From positions 22,452,180 through 22,516,179 of the forward strand of contig NC_081135.1 in the NCBI RefSeq assembly GCF_958295425.1: 64,000 nt of DNA. Reading direction: 5' to 3'. Positions 45,829 through 58,150 of this stretch are shown piece by piece. Position numbers and translations under genes: made by a program. The notes under the pieces are model-generated. The model made no database searches and was not told the origin of the DNA. It saw only the letters and a program-made list of their open reading frames with translations. Source of the stretch: Solea solea. Taxonomy: Eukaryota; Chordata; Actinopteri; Pleuronectiformes; Soleidae. Each line of letters opens with the position of its first letter. The first letter of the stretch is position 1.

Positions 45829-48185
45829 TGTTGTTAAGATATGTTGTTATGTTAAGAGAAATCCTTAACCTTTTTTCATCATCTTCAGAACAAGTGTATG
45901 TACTTCTAATTTCCCTTCAAAAAAGGATAATACATTATACCTAGGGTTGTTTGATTGATTGGTTGGATTGTTGGCTTATTAAACAGGGACATTGATAAAC
46001 GTTTCTGTACAGATGCCAGAGTTAACCAAGAGGCTATTTCTTTATATCGGTAGTGCCTGGACAGATTGAATATGAAAATTGAAATTACAAACCCATAAAT
46101 CATTGCTCAAGTATGCAGAACATTGATAAAATAGACAGAAATCAATATTTTAACATCATTCTACACACCCTGTTACATTACCAGGTACTTAAATAATACA
46201 AAGTCCAATAAAAGACATGCATTCAGGTAAATGAAAGTAGGCAGGTGTGAGCAAGATAGCAACAGGTGACAGTAAAGGATGTTCACTACAGTTGGGTGCA
46301 GGTCAGTTTTTAGTGATGACATTAACCATCTCTTTAAACATAAACAAACTGTTTATTGTTTCATTCCAGTGCTGCTCTGACAGAAAAGGCGCACTGACGA
46401 CTAAGGACTAGGTGTGTTAAAAGTTCAAGTTGTTTAATGTGTTTCAAGTGTCTCTATCTTCCTGCAGTACAGCATTTTATGGTATTAATGAAAATCGAGA
46501 GTCGAACAGTATAGTGTTGAATCACGTTACATCATGTTACACTGGCTGATATATCAGGCTCATATAACTGTCACTTTCCTATTCAGACATGACATGAAAA
46601 TACACCTGTACTGATGTAAGAGCTCATGGGTGTGCTAAAAGAAGGATTAACGGTGCAGTGTGTAAAATGTTTGCAACATTTATTGGTCGAACTTTCACCA
46701 CATTCTTCCATTCAAAGTGTGTTGGAGAACCCATGAAGCCTTCAGTTAGCACCCAAACTCAAAAGATTAGTTTAGTTTGTCCACCGTGCGCTGTCATAAA
46801 AACATGGTCCAAGAAGGTATCTAAACATTTTGAACTTGACAATACGGTCACATCCTCACAAATTTGTGTCTGTTAGTTTTTTAATCACGTGAACATCACA
46901 AGTATCGTCTGTGTTACACATAGTTTGAAATAGCAGAGAAAGGAGGCATTCACAATGGGTTTAAAGCGATGGTATCAGTGATGCCCTTCACTGATAGAAC
47001 ATGACCTGGAGGCAGTGCTGGGTCCTATGACACCGCACAACACCAAGGCCTCAATGGCACAAGGCTTAGGCTTAAAGACAGAGATGCACTTGTTTCAACA
47101 CACTTGTTTGTTTAGTGCAAAAGATTGGTCCATACAAATGTGTGCCCTTATGTGTGAGTTTTATCTTTTCGCTTTGTGTTTTAGTGACCTACTTTTGTTA
47201 GTTTTTTTTCCATTAGTCATCTGTTTGGAGCCACTGTTTCAGTTTTAAAGGGGGGTATTATTTGCCAAGATACCAGCCACTTTGACACACTCATGCAGAG
47301 CTCATGCACAGCTCACTTATACACATTCTCCTCCAGCAATTTCTCATTTTCTGTGAAGATCAGTCCTTTAGTTTATTTTGCGTGAGGTATTGACACATTA
47401 ATAACAATGACTTTGCCAGACATGCTGCCATTTTAATGGACTTGCCTGGACAATGTCTCTCACTGATAACATGGCTGCCAGCAGAGACACAAAGGAAAAT
47501 ACATTTCAGGCACAAAAACACTCACCATATAAAAGCTGCTGAAGTCTGTGTTGTTTTATGAATATGATCATCAATTTTCCTTTCACTTACAAATTCCACT
47601 AAACCTATTTGAAAAACCTATTGGAAAAGAAATGCTATTTTCTGATAGGTCGCTTATTCAAGACAGCTGTATTAATGAACTAGGCAGAGCAATCTGCCTT
47701 TGCATCATCGATTCATAGATTATTCATTTATGTGCAGTAAGTTTGATCACTGGCGTGAAATACAATGCGATACTACACGTGCATTTGTCGCCAAGCTGAA
47801 ATGCACTAGCTAGTTAGACAGCCTTTACTGGCTAGAAATTGAAGTTTGTAAACCGCTCACTCCCCACACCAAAGTCCATAGAGAAAATCAACAATTTTAC
47901 ATCAGGACTCACAGAAATGATTGATCCACTGCTGCCTCCTCTGGTAAGTCTGTGTTTTTTGTGTCTTTGGCTTCAGTGTTTAAAATTCTTTGTTTGCATC
48001 TTATACTTAAGCAGGTGTAGATTTTAACAAATGAGCATTTTAAGTGGGTAAAATGTTAGAGCCCTTCAACTTCCTACTTTGCTTAATTAAGCAGGTCAAC
48101 TTTGTATTTTCTGTTAGCGAAGTGTGCAATGACAGGTGGACTATCCTGCAGGTTCCTGGTTGGAAACCTGCAGTGGCTCTTATCT
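45829..48185. other. Non-coding interval
   Basis: No gene or clear repeat recognised. Short frames (for example 46658-46876 and 47015-47248) lack domains and splice context. Confidence 0.4.
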
Positions 48186-48189
48186 ATTG

Positions 48190-48705
48190 TCGCTTTTCCA
48201 CTACATGGTCCCAGCATGGCTCGACTCTACACGGTTTAGTTCAATTCCAATTGTGACTAGTGACTTGTAAAGCAGTTGTTTTCGATGTACTGAATCATTA
48301 GACTCAGTTAATTTAAAGGATTTGTTCAGGAGTTCCTGCATGACCGGAGCACAGACTCCGTCTGACACAGTCACTGAACTGAAAAATGCAGGCTTTCAGC
48401 AGTGCTGTCGCTAAACACACCCTCCTCTGTTAAATATTAAGATTTGAGACATTAACATATTAAATGTTGGAGAATGTTAACAATTTTTAAACTTGTTTTA
48501 ATGGATCTACGGTTCGGAATTGTTCGGTTTGATTCTTGTGTCGGACGTGGCGCTCATGACGCAGTCTGATGACGTCACGCATAGTATCGGCTCAGCTCGC
48601 TAGGAACCTCGCCAGATACCTGGTACCAGGTACCAGGTTTTTGCTAATGGAAAAGCAAAAAAAGTGCCATGCCGAGACAAGTCGTGCTAGGACCATGTAG
48701 GGGAA
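48190..48705. mobile_element. MITE with CTTTTCCACTACATGG ends, copy 1
   Basis: The left end CGCTTTTCCACTACATGGTC and right end GACCATGTAGGGGAAAGG form terminal inverted repeats of about 30 bp with mismatches. The interior contains TGACGTCACGCATAGTATC and GGTACCAGGTACCAGG. No coding capacity. The superfamily is unassigned because the flanks show no convincing target duplication. Confidence 0.7.
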
Positions 48706-49103
48706 AGGAACTGTATGTATATGTTATTGTCATGTAAAAAAAGCTATGACCTGGTCCTTAGTTGACTCCTCATGCTCTGAGCTGTCCACTCTCTGATCCC
48801 TCGTCAGGGCATGGGTTTAGGACTTTGGCTTGACCCTCACTCTAGTTATTATGACATCCTTTATATGTTGCGTATGGTTCTAGGTCAGATACTCAGTCTT
48901 CAGAGTATTCATTCCTCTTCTCCGGCTCTGCATTTTGAATTTTCAGATCCTGAAAACATTATGATACGCTGCTGATTTGATAAGGTCATCGCATCATCAC
49001 ATTCAATGAAGTCATTGATGCTTGTGTGTCCTCAATGTCTTTCAAAGATCCTCTATGTCTTCATAAAATCAGTTTTGAAAATCAGCCATGTTATCAGTGA
49101 GAG

Positions 49104-49655
49104 GGATGGCACTTTTCCACTAGCATGACTAGCCTTGGCACAGTTATTTTGCTTTTCCATTAGCAATAGTACCAAGTACCTGGTACTTTGTTGCATCTGC
49201 TCTGGCGAGGTTCCAAGCGAGTTGACTGATCTATGTGTGACGTCATCAGACTGCCGGCCAGAGGAAGAGGCATGAGCAAGAAGTCCAACACAAGAATCAA
49301 AGCGAACAATACCGAACTGTAGATCAGTTAAAGTCTTAACAATCCTGAAAACGTGCGTTAATCTCAAACATTTAACATGGAAATGTCTAAAATCTCAATA
49401 TTGTCTGGTGTATTTAGAAACAGCACTGCTGAAAGCCTACAGTCTTTTTCATTAAATGATTCTAATGATTCAATACATCGAAAACAACAGCTCTACAAGT
49501 CACTAGTTTGTGTGTCGTGTGTAAACAAAGTCACAGCAGTTTCATGCAGTCGTGCTGGGATGACCCCGCCCACGTTGAGTCAATACTATGGTAATCGAAA
49601 ACCAACCAAACCATGTAGAGGCGAGGAAAGGCGGAACTATGCAGTGGAAAAGCTC
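49104..49655. mobile_element. Same MITE family, copy 2 in inverted orientation
   Basis: Ends CACTTTTCCACTAGCATG and TATGCAGTGGAAAAGC. Interior words (GGCGAGGTTCCAAGCGAG, GTGTGACGTCATCAGACTG) are the complement of words in copy 1. The two copies are about 400 bp apart in opposite orientation. The 111-codon frame at 49377-49712 lies mostly inside it and is not a gene. Confidence 0.65.
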
Positions 49656-49659
49656 CAAA

Positions 49660-52600
49660 AGTTGAGGTTGGTTCACGGAAAGTCTGTGTTGATATTGTGT
49701 CAACACCTCTGAAAACCCAAACTCTCCCCTTAAACACAGTAGACACAGAAACACACACCCACACGTGTTGTTTTTAATCTACAACAGAACACATATTATA
49801 CAAGCACACGTCTTAAAACATGTGTCAAACCTGGTCCGAGGCCATATCATTGTGTTTTTGATGGCCGAGCTTTTGCCGATCGGCTGGCCCAAGGTTTGAC
49901 CATTGTGTTTGTGAGGTCAGATTTGTTGAATTTGGACTCGGCTGCTGTCCTTCATGTGCTCGACGGCACACACAGACGAAGGTCTCACGGGACAGGGTCA
50001 TTAACTCATAACCATGCCTGTTAAACTCTTTACTGCAGGAACTGGCCCTCAAATACACTCACATACATAGAAATTCAAAAGCTAAGAAAGAAAAATGCGT
50101 CACTCAGAAGGAAAAAAGCAGCGCTTCAAATTTATAGTTTGTTCCTCGATAAATATTTTTCACCGGCTATTGTATGACAGTGTTAAACAGATCGGTGGTT
50201 GATACGATCGCAGTGCAGCAGTGTGTTTAAATGGTGAGAAGGTTTAGCTGTTTAGACTCACTACCTGCACTTGTGCTTCAGGTTTTCCTCTTCCATGTCC
50301 TGTTGCAACACCATGGGCACAGCACCTTCCTGAGTCTGTGAGGGGACTCAGCTGTTCGAGGGGCCATTTTTGCCTTGTTTGGGTGCATGAAATTCTTGTC
50401 ACGATTCACCAGGGACATTTGGTAAACATACAGTCTAAAGAAGCTGTTAGTAGACAATTAAAAAACACACATACAGCTCAGTCAGTTTTCTTTTGATATA
50501 AAAGTCTACACTGAATTCATTATTATTCTATTTCATTCAAAATGTCCTGAGGGGGAGAGAAAGAGACGGAGACAGAATAGTAAAGTAATAGTAATGCCTC
50601 TGTTAAATATTGTGGTACAGATGGTTTTGTTATAGTCTCATCACGTTGTGAACAGTTGTAACCTAAATGATATGAAGCACCGCTCAGTTCAAAAGTCAAT
50701 GTATTTACTATAATACAATGTGTTGCTCTGTGCTGTGGGTAAAGCTAAGAGAGCATAAAAACATGTGTTGATGTCGATCTGGCAAATGACTGGAAAACAG
50801 AGAGAAACTTTTGAAATGACGTGGGAATTGATTACTCTCGCACCAAATGGTTCAAATTAAGTTAAGATCTTTAGTTGTTGTGACACGTGTTTCATAATGA
50901 TCCAAAACTTGTGGTCATCAACCCAGTGGTCACAGGATACACCAGAGAGCTCAGGGAATTATCAAAAGATTGTTTCTTGGACGGATCTTCCAACTGATTT
51001 TGTATTGAAGCATCTTCTTGCTTTAAAGACAAATATAAAAACACACAATCACAATTGTCTCACACATAACAATAACCACTATGTTATATTTTACATCTAT
51101 TTGTAATAAAGCGTTCACACAGTTTCCCAGAACTACTTTTCTTTTTTTATGGAGTCTGCAAGAATGTGTCACATCAGATTCCTCCCGGTAGCATAATGTC
51201 GTCTGGGTCTGGGAGAGAGGGAGAAAGGGAGAGAGGTGGGGTGAGGGACGAGGCATGAATTGTTCTCAGTAGTAAGAAAGGAAGTGGAAGGGCAACTTCC
51301 TCTGTGTGTAACACTGGGCACCATGGGAGGGAGAGGAGAACTGATGTGCACACAATGAACAAGAGGAGGGTGGAGAGGGCAGACGGGAGGTGTTAATGGA
51401 GAGAGGATGTAAGTGCTGCGTATGACTGGATGTGTGTGAGAGAGAGAGAGTGAAGTTTTGGTTACATTTTTCAGAACTGAGATGACGTGGATTAAATTCC
51501 CACTCTCGCCCTTTAGCCACTTGTGTGCTGTATGTGTTGTGTTGTTTTTGTCTTGTTTGGTGAACCCACGTTCTCACAGTCTGACACACTCTTTCTCACA
51601 GCATGTGTGGCATTCTCATCCCCCCCCCCCCCCCCCTTAGCCTGGGGACACACTACAAGATTTTACCCACGGTTCACAGTTGGGCAGAGTCTGCTCCGGT
51701 CAGCACTAGTTGGGAACAGTCGACGTGGCTCATTGGCACAGAAATCTCAGGTCTGGACACAAACAGGTAGTGTGTGCCAACATCCAATGAAAAAGAGTAG
51801 GTGGGACACAGGACACACAGTAGCATCACAAGACAACAGGAAGTAGCGGGAATATCCAAACGACTAGCCAGCGCCGACTCCTCCATGATTTTAGAAGTAC
51901 AATTACCTGATTGTGTGAATAGTTGTTTTCCATTCCCCCAGAATGAGCCTTTTATATTTATATCAGAACCAGGTCAGCTCTGCGGAGGCCACCCTTTTGG
52001 AACGTCATGTTTTTTATAAACTAGGCATTACTTGGGTTTTGATGTTAACTGAAGTCTACGTAGGTTCTCCAGCACAATTGGAAGGGTGAGGTGAGGGATA
52101 TTTGGTTGCAACATGCAACTTCACACACTATACCTTTAAAATAATTGGAGAGAGATTTTCATGTATTTGGCCATGTAATGATTGACCTCACCTATGGAGA
52201 ACGAAGTGTTTAAGTGAAATGAAGTTCTTTGACTACAAATGCCTCAGATAAAGAAAGAGACTCAGAAAGAGATGGTCTGTTTTTACTCTGCAGGTTCTGG
52301 TTTAACACAAGCACAAATGCCTGAGCAGATTTGACTGGAGATATATTTTCTATTTTCATGTGGTGATGAAGTGTGTAACAAAATAATAATAATAAATAAT
52401 TTATGTTAGACCTTTGGATTTACCACATCCCTAAGTACCTGTTCTGTGTTGTAGTGAGTGTGTAGAAAAGGATCGTCTCTACTGAAATGTGAAGGCGACA
52501 CTGTTAAGTGCATTCAATTAACAGTTAATGCATGATTCTGGAAAAAGGCTGTTTTTTTAAGCAGCATAATGCAAAATAGGTAAAGACAGCTTTAGATTAC

Positions 52601-55400
52601 ATTTTCTATAGGAGCATAGGAAATGGGACAGATTTTGCTGGTGATAAGATTTTACAGTATTGACAATGTGGGAAACTGTGCAGCCTTGTGCTCGCCGAGT
52701 GCTTTCTCTTGTTATCTGTGTGTTCATCACGACTGTTAACAACATCCTCATATTGTCACATGCTCCATTGTTAATAAAACACTGACCCGAGCACCTTTAA
52801 CATTTAGCCTTTTTACAGTTTATTATGTACAAATATACTCTGGCACTGCATGAGAATCAGCCAAGTGTTGTTAATGTCTTCAACATCTGAGGATGTAATA
52901 CAAAAGGAGGATGAATGAAGATGTTGATTTTAGATTAAAAAAAAAGAGCTTGAAGGGTGACTAAGGTGCTGAGAAAAATGGCATCAGGTTGTTTATGTAT
53001 TGCTCGGGGCAGGAAGCGCTGCCTGATAAGCTGGAGCGAGTTTTCAGACGAGGTTTCAGACGTGGGTACCACCATCTGTGTCTCTATCAGGGGAAAACGT
53101 GGCCCAGCACAGGATGATTTCATGAGTGTAGGTTCCCGTGGTTCGCCGGCTGCCCAACACAATGTTATCTGCAGATAGGACTGCTGGCACACACGGTCAA
53201 CCATCCACCTCCAAACACCCGCAAGAGTTTCTCACACACTTTGAGTGGGTCAAAGAAATGATTTATATGTCAATGTTGTTTCCTCAAATGCAACAGAGTC
53301 ACATTTAACAATGACCAGGAAGAACAGGAAATCATAAAACACTGCCGTGTATGAGACAGAACGCACCTCCCAGAATTAGAAAAAAAACACTCGTGGTTGT
53401 ATAAACGTGTCAAATCAGCTGTAAAACTTTTACGATTTACTTGTTTGATCTAAAAGAGTTTGGCAAAGGGGAAGAGGCTGAAGTCTGACTGCCTTTGTTT
53501 CTTCGCTCTTAGGTCTGTGATTGCATGTTGCCACGTCTACTGGACCTGATGAACAATAACGTCCTTTCATTCACTGTATGTTTTCAGGGATGTACGGTGC
53601 ACATATATAAGCACACATGCAGCCGTCCCTCCCTGTTTAGTCATCACACACACATAAAAAATACACTGACTGAAGTCAATCCGTCTGTCACACAGCACCC
53701 GTCTGTCCTCAGGTCTGAAGTCTGGGTTTGGTGATCGTCTTGGGTGAAGGGTCCTACAGCTATCCCACTTCCTGTGTTTGTTTGGCCTCTCCTTATTTGT
53801 GATAACTGGGATGCTGTAAGTCCACGGTGGTGACAGAGAGCAAGAGGAAAAAAATGTCATTAAGAGTCCAAGTTTCCTCTGACTCCGTCCACATCTTGAT
53901 AACCTTGTTCTAAGCGGGGCGGAGGAGGAACTGACAAGGTCTAGTGCATGAGTTTTGTTTGCTTTCGTTTTGCTAAACCATCAGTTTCACAAAGAAACTA
54001 ACAGCAAAATAATCTTATGAAAACTGTTTTAGAATGAAAACACTGATACAGGGACTAATGGGTCTTTGTCGTAGCAGACATTTTGTCTGCTAAATATTTG
54101 AGGGGTTTTTTATCAAAGAAATTGTCATTACAATATGAGTCAATGTAAGATTTTAATGTATAGACAGATAACAGTTTGTTTGGTTTTTTGAACTTTAATA
54201 ATACTCTCATCACAGGAACTTTTTTTGTCCCTGTGAAATACTGTATGTTTTGGGGGTATTTTGGATCATTTCCAGGGTGGTTTTATTTTTAAATGATGGG
54301 AAATACCATGTTTTTTTCTATCAGAGTGCTGCCAACGTTCTCCAAATCAAAGACATGATTCAAGACCTTTTCCAGACCTTCCAGAATGACATTTACTGCC
54401 AACTGTACCATAACAGTTTAACTTATGTTGCGTGACAGACCAATATTCAATGACTCATAAAAAAATATTTTAGTTCCTAGAGTCTTAAACAATAATTTTT
54501 GGAAATATTTTCTATAATTTCTAACACTTATGTAATATTTAATCCTTCAACACTTTTATAGGATTACAGGTATGCATATCCATGCCTAATTGACCATTTT
54601 TTACTTTATCTCTTTCTATTTTAAAAGATCAATTTGCCACTTTAGTTGGTAAGGTTTTTATAGGTGGGTCTGTTTAGTTTACATCACTGAACCAAATAAC
54701 TGACTTTATGACTCTTCTGTGCTTGTGCTACTGTGACGGTGTGTGGTATTCCATGGATAAACTTTCCAATTGTTTTATTAGAAACTGTAACAAGAAATAA
54801 AGTTGCATGTGCTTCTCTCCACAGCTGTGGTCCTCCATCTCACTCTGCTGCTTTAATACAAATGACATTGTATCGACAATGACTTTGTTGGTGTGAGTGA
54901 CAGGTTATCTGCAACACATTTTGTCAGCTATAACCACAACTTTAAAATAAAAAACAATATTTAGTCACTTGTGTTAATTCCCTAATGTGGTAATGAAGTT
55001 AATTTACTTTAATGCTCTTTCAAGTTCAAGAAAGAGTGGTAATGAGAAAGATTGAATGAGGTCCTTCAGAATAAAGCTATTCGAGTCATCTGGTGAAACT
55101 TGCAGTTGTGTATTGTTTTTTTGCATAATCTATATTAGAGAAAATCATCACTACCACAATGTCAGTTATTGTGTATGAATCAAAAACCCTGTCATCATCA
55201 TAACCTCTTGTGTGGGTCAGCATTTCTGTCAGCATCGGAGATCAGCTTAAAAATAACAATCGAAATAGTCATAAGTGACAGGAGACAAAAATACATGACG
55301 ACTCACGGATCGTCTCCTATGTCAGATTCTCACAATCCCTCACCTGTTGTACACTCAGTACATATGTTCTGTTCTCTGGGTCAACATTAGAGTAATAACT
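49660..55400. other. Long non-coding interval
   Basis: No gene recognised on either strand. Visible are a C run at about 51621-51637, a GA/CA-rich patch at 51200-51460, and short frames without domains. The 107-codon frames near 51.3-51.8 kb cross low-complexity sequence. Confidence 0.45.
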
Positions 55401-55404
55401 AGAC

Positions 55405-56225
55405 AATTCTGTGCCGAAATTTCATGAGTACCCCTGTCTCCCCCCCCCCCCTTCCAAAAATCTGTTTCTAACACCTGCATTATAAAATCTGAAAATGTGG
55501 ATTGAACCTTTAAAAGTATTTAGACAAAGTGGTATTTTGGTGGAATCACCCTTTAAAACACCAAGTTTTAAAGGAGGATGGGAGAGAGAGAGATTCACCA
55601 GCCCCTCTGTTTCACATTCATGTGTATGTGGAAATTCTTCACCTTTTTTTGCAATTTTTGTCACCATGGTTACTTAAAACGCTTAGAATAGCACACCATT
55701 CCCGGTCAAACCGCACGTTTTGATATAACATGTGTGGAGGTTTTCTCAAAACTGTGGGAGGAGTTACACAGCAAAGTTTTGGGTGGAAGAATAGCAATTC
55801 AATACAGAGACTGACAAGCCCCTCCCTAATTCCACCCTCCTCCTTCCACGCACACACACACCCACACACACACCTGTCCCTAACTGTCCAAAACCTCTGA
55901 GATGCAGAGAAAACAGCATGTTTTAAAGTTGTCATATCTCATGATAGAGATAAAATGTTTGGTTTGTGAGCGTCAGGAGGCTTTCAGCAACTCCCACATT
56001 TAAATTTGTGTGAAACGGGGGTGAATTGACAGAGAAATCACAGTTTTAAAATCACCCTCGGGTTGATTTTTCCAAAACTCCAAAGCAGACTTTTTTACAT
56101 GGGAGTGAATGTTCCAAAGTGGGCTTGGTTTTTCACCAACTTTCGACCGTTTCCCATTCATGTGTATGTGAAACTAATTAGCAGTTTTTTGTCGCCATGG
56201 TTACTCAAAGTGCTTATAAAAACTA
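55405..56225 (+). repeat. Dispersed repeat of unknown class, copy 3
   Basis: Same block order as 2235-3430: GTGCCGAAATTTCATGAGTA, AAAGGAGGATGGGAGAGAG, CGCACGTTTTGATATAAC, AGGCTTTCAGCAACTCCC, ATCACCCTCGGGTTG, and GTCGCCATGGTTACTCAAAG at the end. It passes directly into the 38-bp minisatellite. Confidence 0.7.
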
Positions 56226-56375
56226 TGACTTTTTTACTGATTTTAGACGACATACTATACTATGACATTTTTTAATAGTTTTGGACCACATACTATAGTA
56301 TTACTTTTTTGACCGATTTTGGACGACATATTATGCTACGATATTTTAGTGTCATTTAGGACAAAATACATTAGA
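56220..56375 (+). repeat. 38-bp minisatellite, first block
   Basis: Three to four diverged copies of the unit with GACATACTATACTATG and TTTTGACCGATTTTGG, before the inserted SINE. Confidence 0.8.
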
Positions 56376-56385
56376 GTCACTTTAC

Positions 56386-56755
56386 AAGGTTGGTGTAGTG
56401 GTTAGCACTCTTGCCTTGCAGCAGGAAGACCCGGGTTCGAGCCCTGGTTGGAACAAAGGCCTTTCTGCATGGAGTTTGCATGTTCTCCCCGTGTGTGCGT
56501 GGGTTTTCTCTATGTTCTCCGACTTCCTCCCACAGTTCAAAAACATGCAATGTGGGGATGAGGGAAATTGGACACTCTAAATTGACCATAGGTGTGAGAG
56601 TGAATGGTTGTTTGTCTCTATGTGTGTGGCCCTGCGATGGACTGGCGAACTGTCCAGGGTGTACCCCGCCTATCGCCCCGCCTATCGCCCGATGCTGAGA
56701 TTGGCACAGCACCCCCCGCAACCCTCTGGTGGAGGATAAAGCTGTAGATGATGAC
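56386..56755 (+). mobile_element. tRNA-derived SINE, nearly full length
   Basis: The head has tRNA-like A-box text GTGTAGTGGTTAGCACTC and B-box text GGGTTCGAGCCC about 35 bp later. The body has GGAGTTTGCATGTTCTCCCC, CTCCCACAG, TGGACTGGCGAACTGTCCAG and a GATGATGACTGACT tail. A duplicated CGCCTATCGCCC lies near 56670-56690. It is inserted inside the 38-bp minisatellite. The tRNA-like head is not a functional tRNA gene. Confidence 0.85.
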
Positions 56756-57262
56756 TGACTATACTATGACTTTTTTGACCGATTTTGGACGACATACTAT
56801 ACTATGATTTTTTTGACTGATTTTGGACGACATACTATACTATGATTTTTTTGACTGATTTTGGACAACATACTATACTATGACTTTTTTGACCAATTTT
56901 GGACAACATACTATACTATGACTTTTTTGACCGATTTTGGACGACATACTATACTATGACTTTTTTGACCGATTTTGGACAACATACTATACCATGACTT
57001 TTTTGACCGATTTTGGACGATATGTTATACTATGACTTTTTTTGGGTGATTTTGGACGACATACTATACTATGACTTTTTTGAACGATTTTGGACAACAT
57101 ACTATGCTATGACTTTTTTGACCGATTTTGACGACATACTATACTATGACATTTTTGACCGATTTTGGACGACATACTATACTATGACCCTTTGATTAAT
57201 TTTGGACGACATACTATACTATGACATTTTTGACCGATTTTGGACGACATACTATACTATGA
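56756..57262 (+). repeat. 38-bp minisatellite, second block
   Basis: About 13 copies with an exact 38-bp step between GACATACT landmarks (for example 56791 and 56829). The 60-codon frame at 57013-57195 is a translation of this repeat. Confidence 0.9.
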
Positions 57263-57365
57263 GGGCTACACGGGGGTGTAGTGGTTAGCACTCTCGCCTT
57301 GCAGCGAGAAGACCCGGAATAACCTCCAGCTCCCGACAGTGACGATGATCATGAGATGAGACGAG
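57263..57365 (+). mobile_element. SINE copy with large internal deletion
   Basis: The head (GTGTAGTGGTTAGCACTC to GAGAAGACCCGG) joins directly to a tail-like GACGATGATCATGAGATGAG. The body is missing. Confidence 0.7.
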
Positions 57366-57479
57366 TGAGGGATTAATGAGGTTGTATCTTCTTTTGAGGT
57401 CAAACCAAAATGTTACTTATTCCGGTTTTGTCTCTTGTCTGGAAACATCTTGTACTAAGACATTTAATTACCATTACTA

Positions 57480-57738
57480 CCATTTTGTCCTCCACATGTG
57501 GGTCACAGGGTCACTGGAGCCAATCCCAGCTGACACAGGTCAAAAGGAGGGTTACACCCAGTACAGGTCACCTGTCCAACACATGGTCAACATACAGAGA
57601 CGAACAACCATTCACTCTCACATTCACACCTGTGGGCAATTTAATGTGTTCAATTAATCTCTGCATGATTTTGGACTGTGGGAGGAAACCACAGTGTCCA
57701 GAGAAAACCCCCACACACACAGGGAGAACATGCACATT
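57480..57738 (-). mobile_element. SINE copy, truncated, minus strand
   Basis: Reads as the complement of the SINE body, with GACCCTGTGACCC, ACCTGTACTGGGTG, CTCCCACAGTCC and TTCTCCCTGTGTGTG. The tRNA-like head is absent. Confidence 0.7.
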
Positions 57739-57742
57739 TACT

Positions 57743-58150
57743 TTGTATATATGTCAGTCAGTCAGTCATCATCTACCGCTTTATCCTCTGCTAGAGGGTC
57801 GCGGGGGGTGCTGTGCCAATCTCAGCTACATCGGGCGATAGGCGGGGTACACCCTGGACAGTTCGCCAGTCCATCGCAGGGCCACATAGAGAGACAGACA
57901 AACAACCATTCACTCACACACTCACTCCTATGGTCAATTTAGATTGTCCAATTTACCTATCCCCACATTGCATGTTTTTGGACTGTGGGAGGAAGCCGGA
58001 GAACCCGTAGAAAACCCACGCACACACGGGGAGAACATGCAAACTCCATGCAGAAAGGCCCTTGTTCCAACCGGGGCTCGAACCCGGGTCTTCTCGCTGC
58101 AAGGCGAGAGTGCTAACCACTACACCACCGTGTGGCCCTTGTATATATGT
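57743..58150 (-). mobile_element. Full-length SINE with 12-bp target duplication, minus strand
   Basis: The body 57755-58138 has the complement of the A box (GTGCTAACCACTACAC) and B box (GGGCTCGAACCCGGG). The duplication TTGTATATATGT is at 57743-57754 and 58139-58150. The CAGTCAGTCAGTCATCATC side is the short-repeat tail of the SINE. It is the best reference copy of the family in this window. Confidence 0.9.

Noticed and set aside
51640..51870. Possible MITE starting GGGGACACACTACAAG
   Set aside because: It resembles repeat ends I have seen in fish, but I could not find a matching inverted end or target duplication here.
56386..56450. tRNA-like sequence with A-box and B-box text
   Set aside because: It is the head of a SINE; the body and tail of the SINE follow, and other copies share it. 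No free-standing tRNA gene is present.
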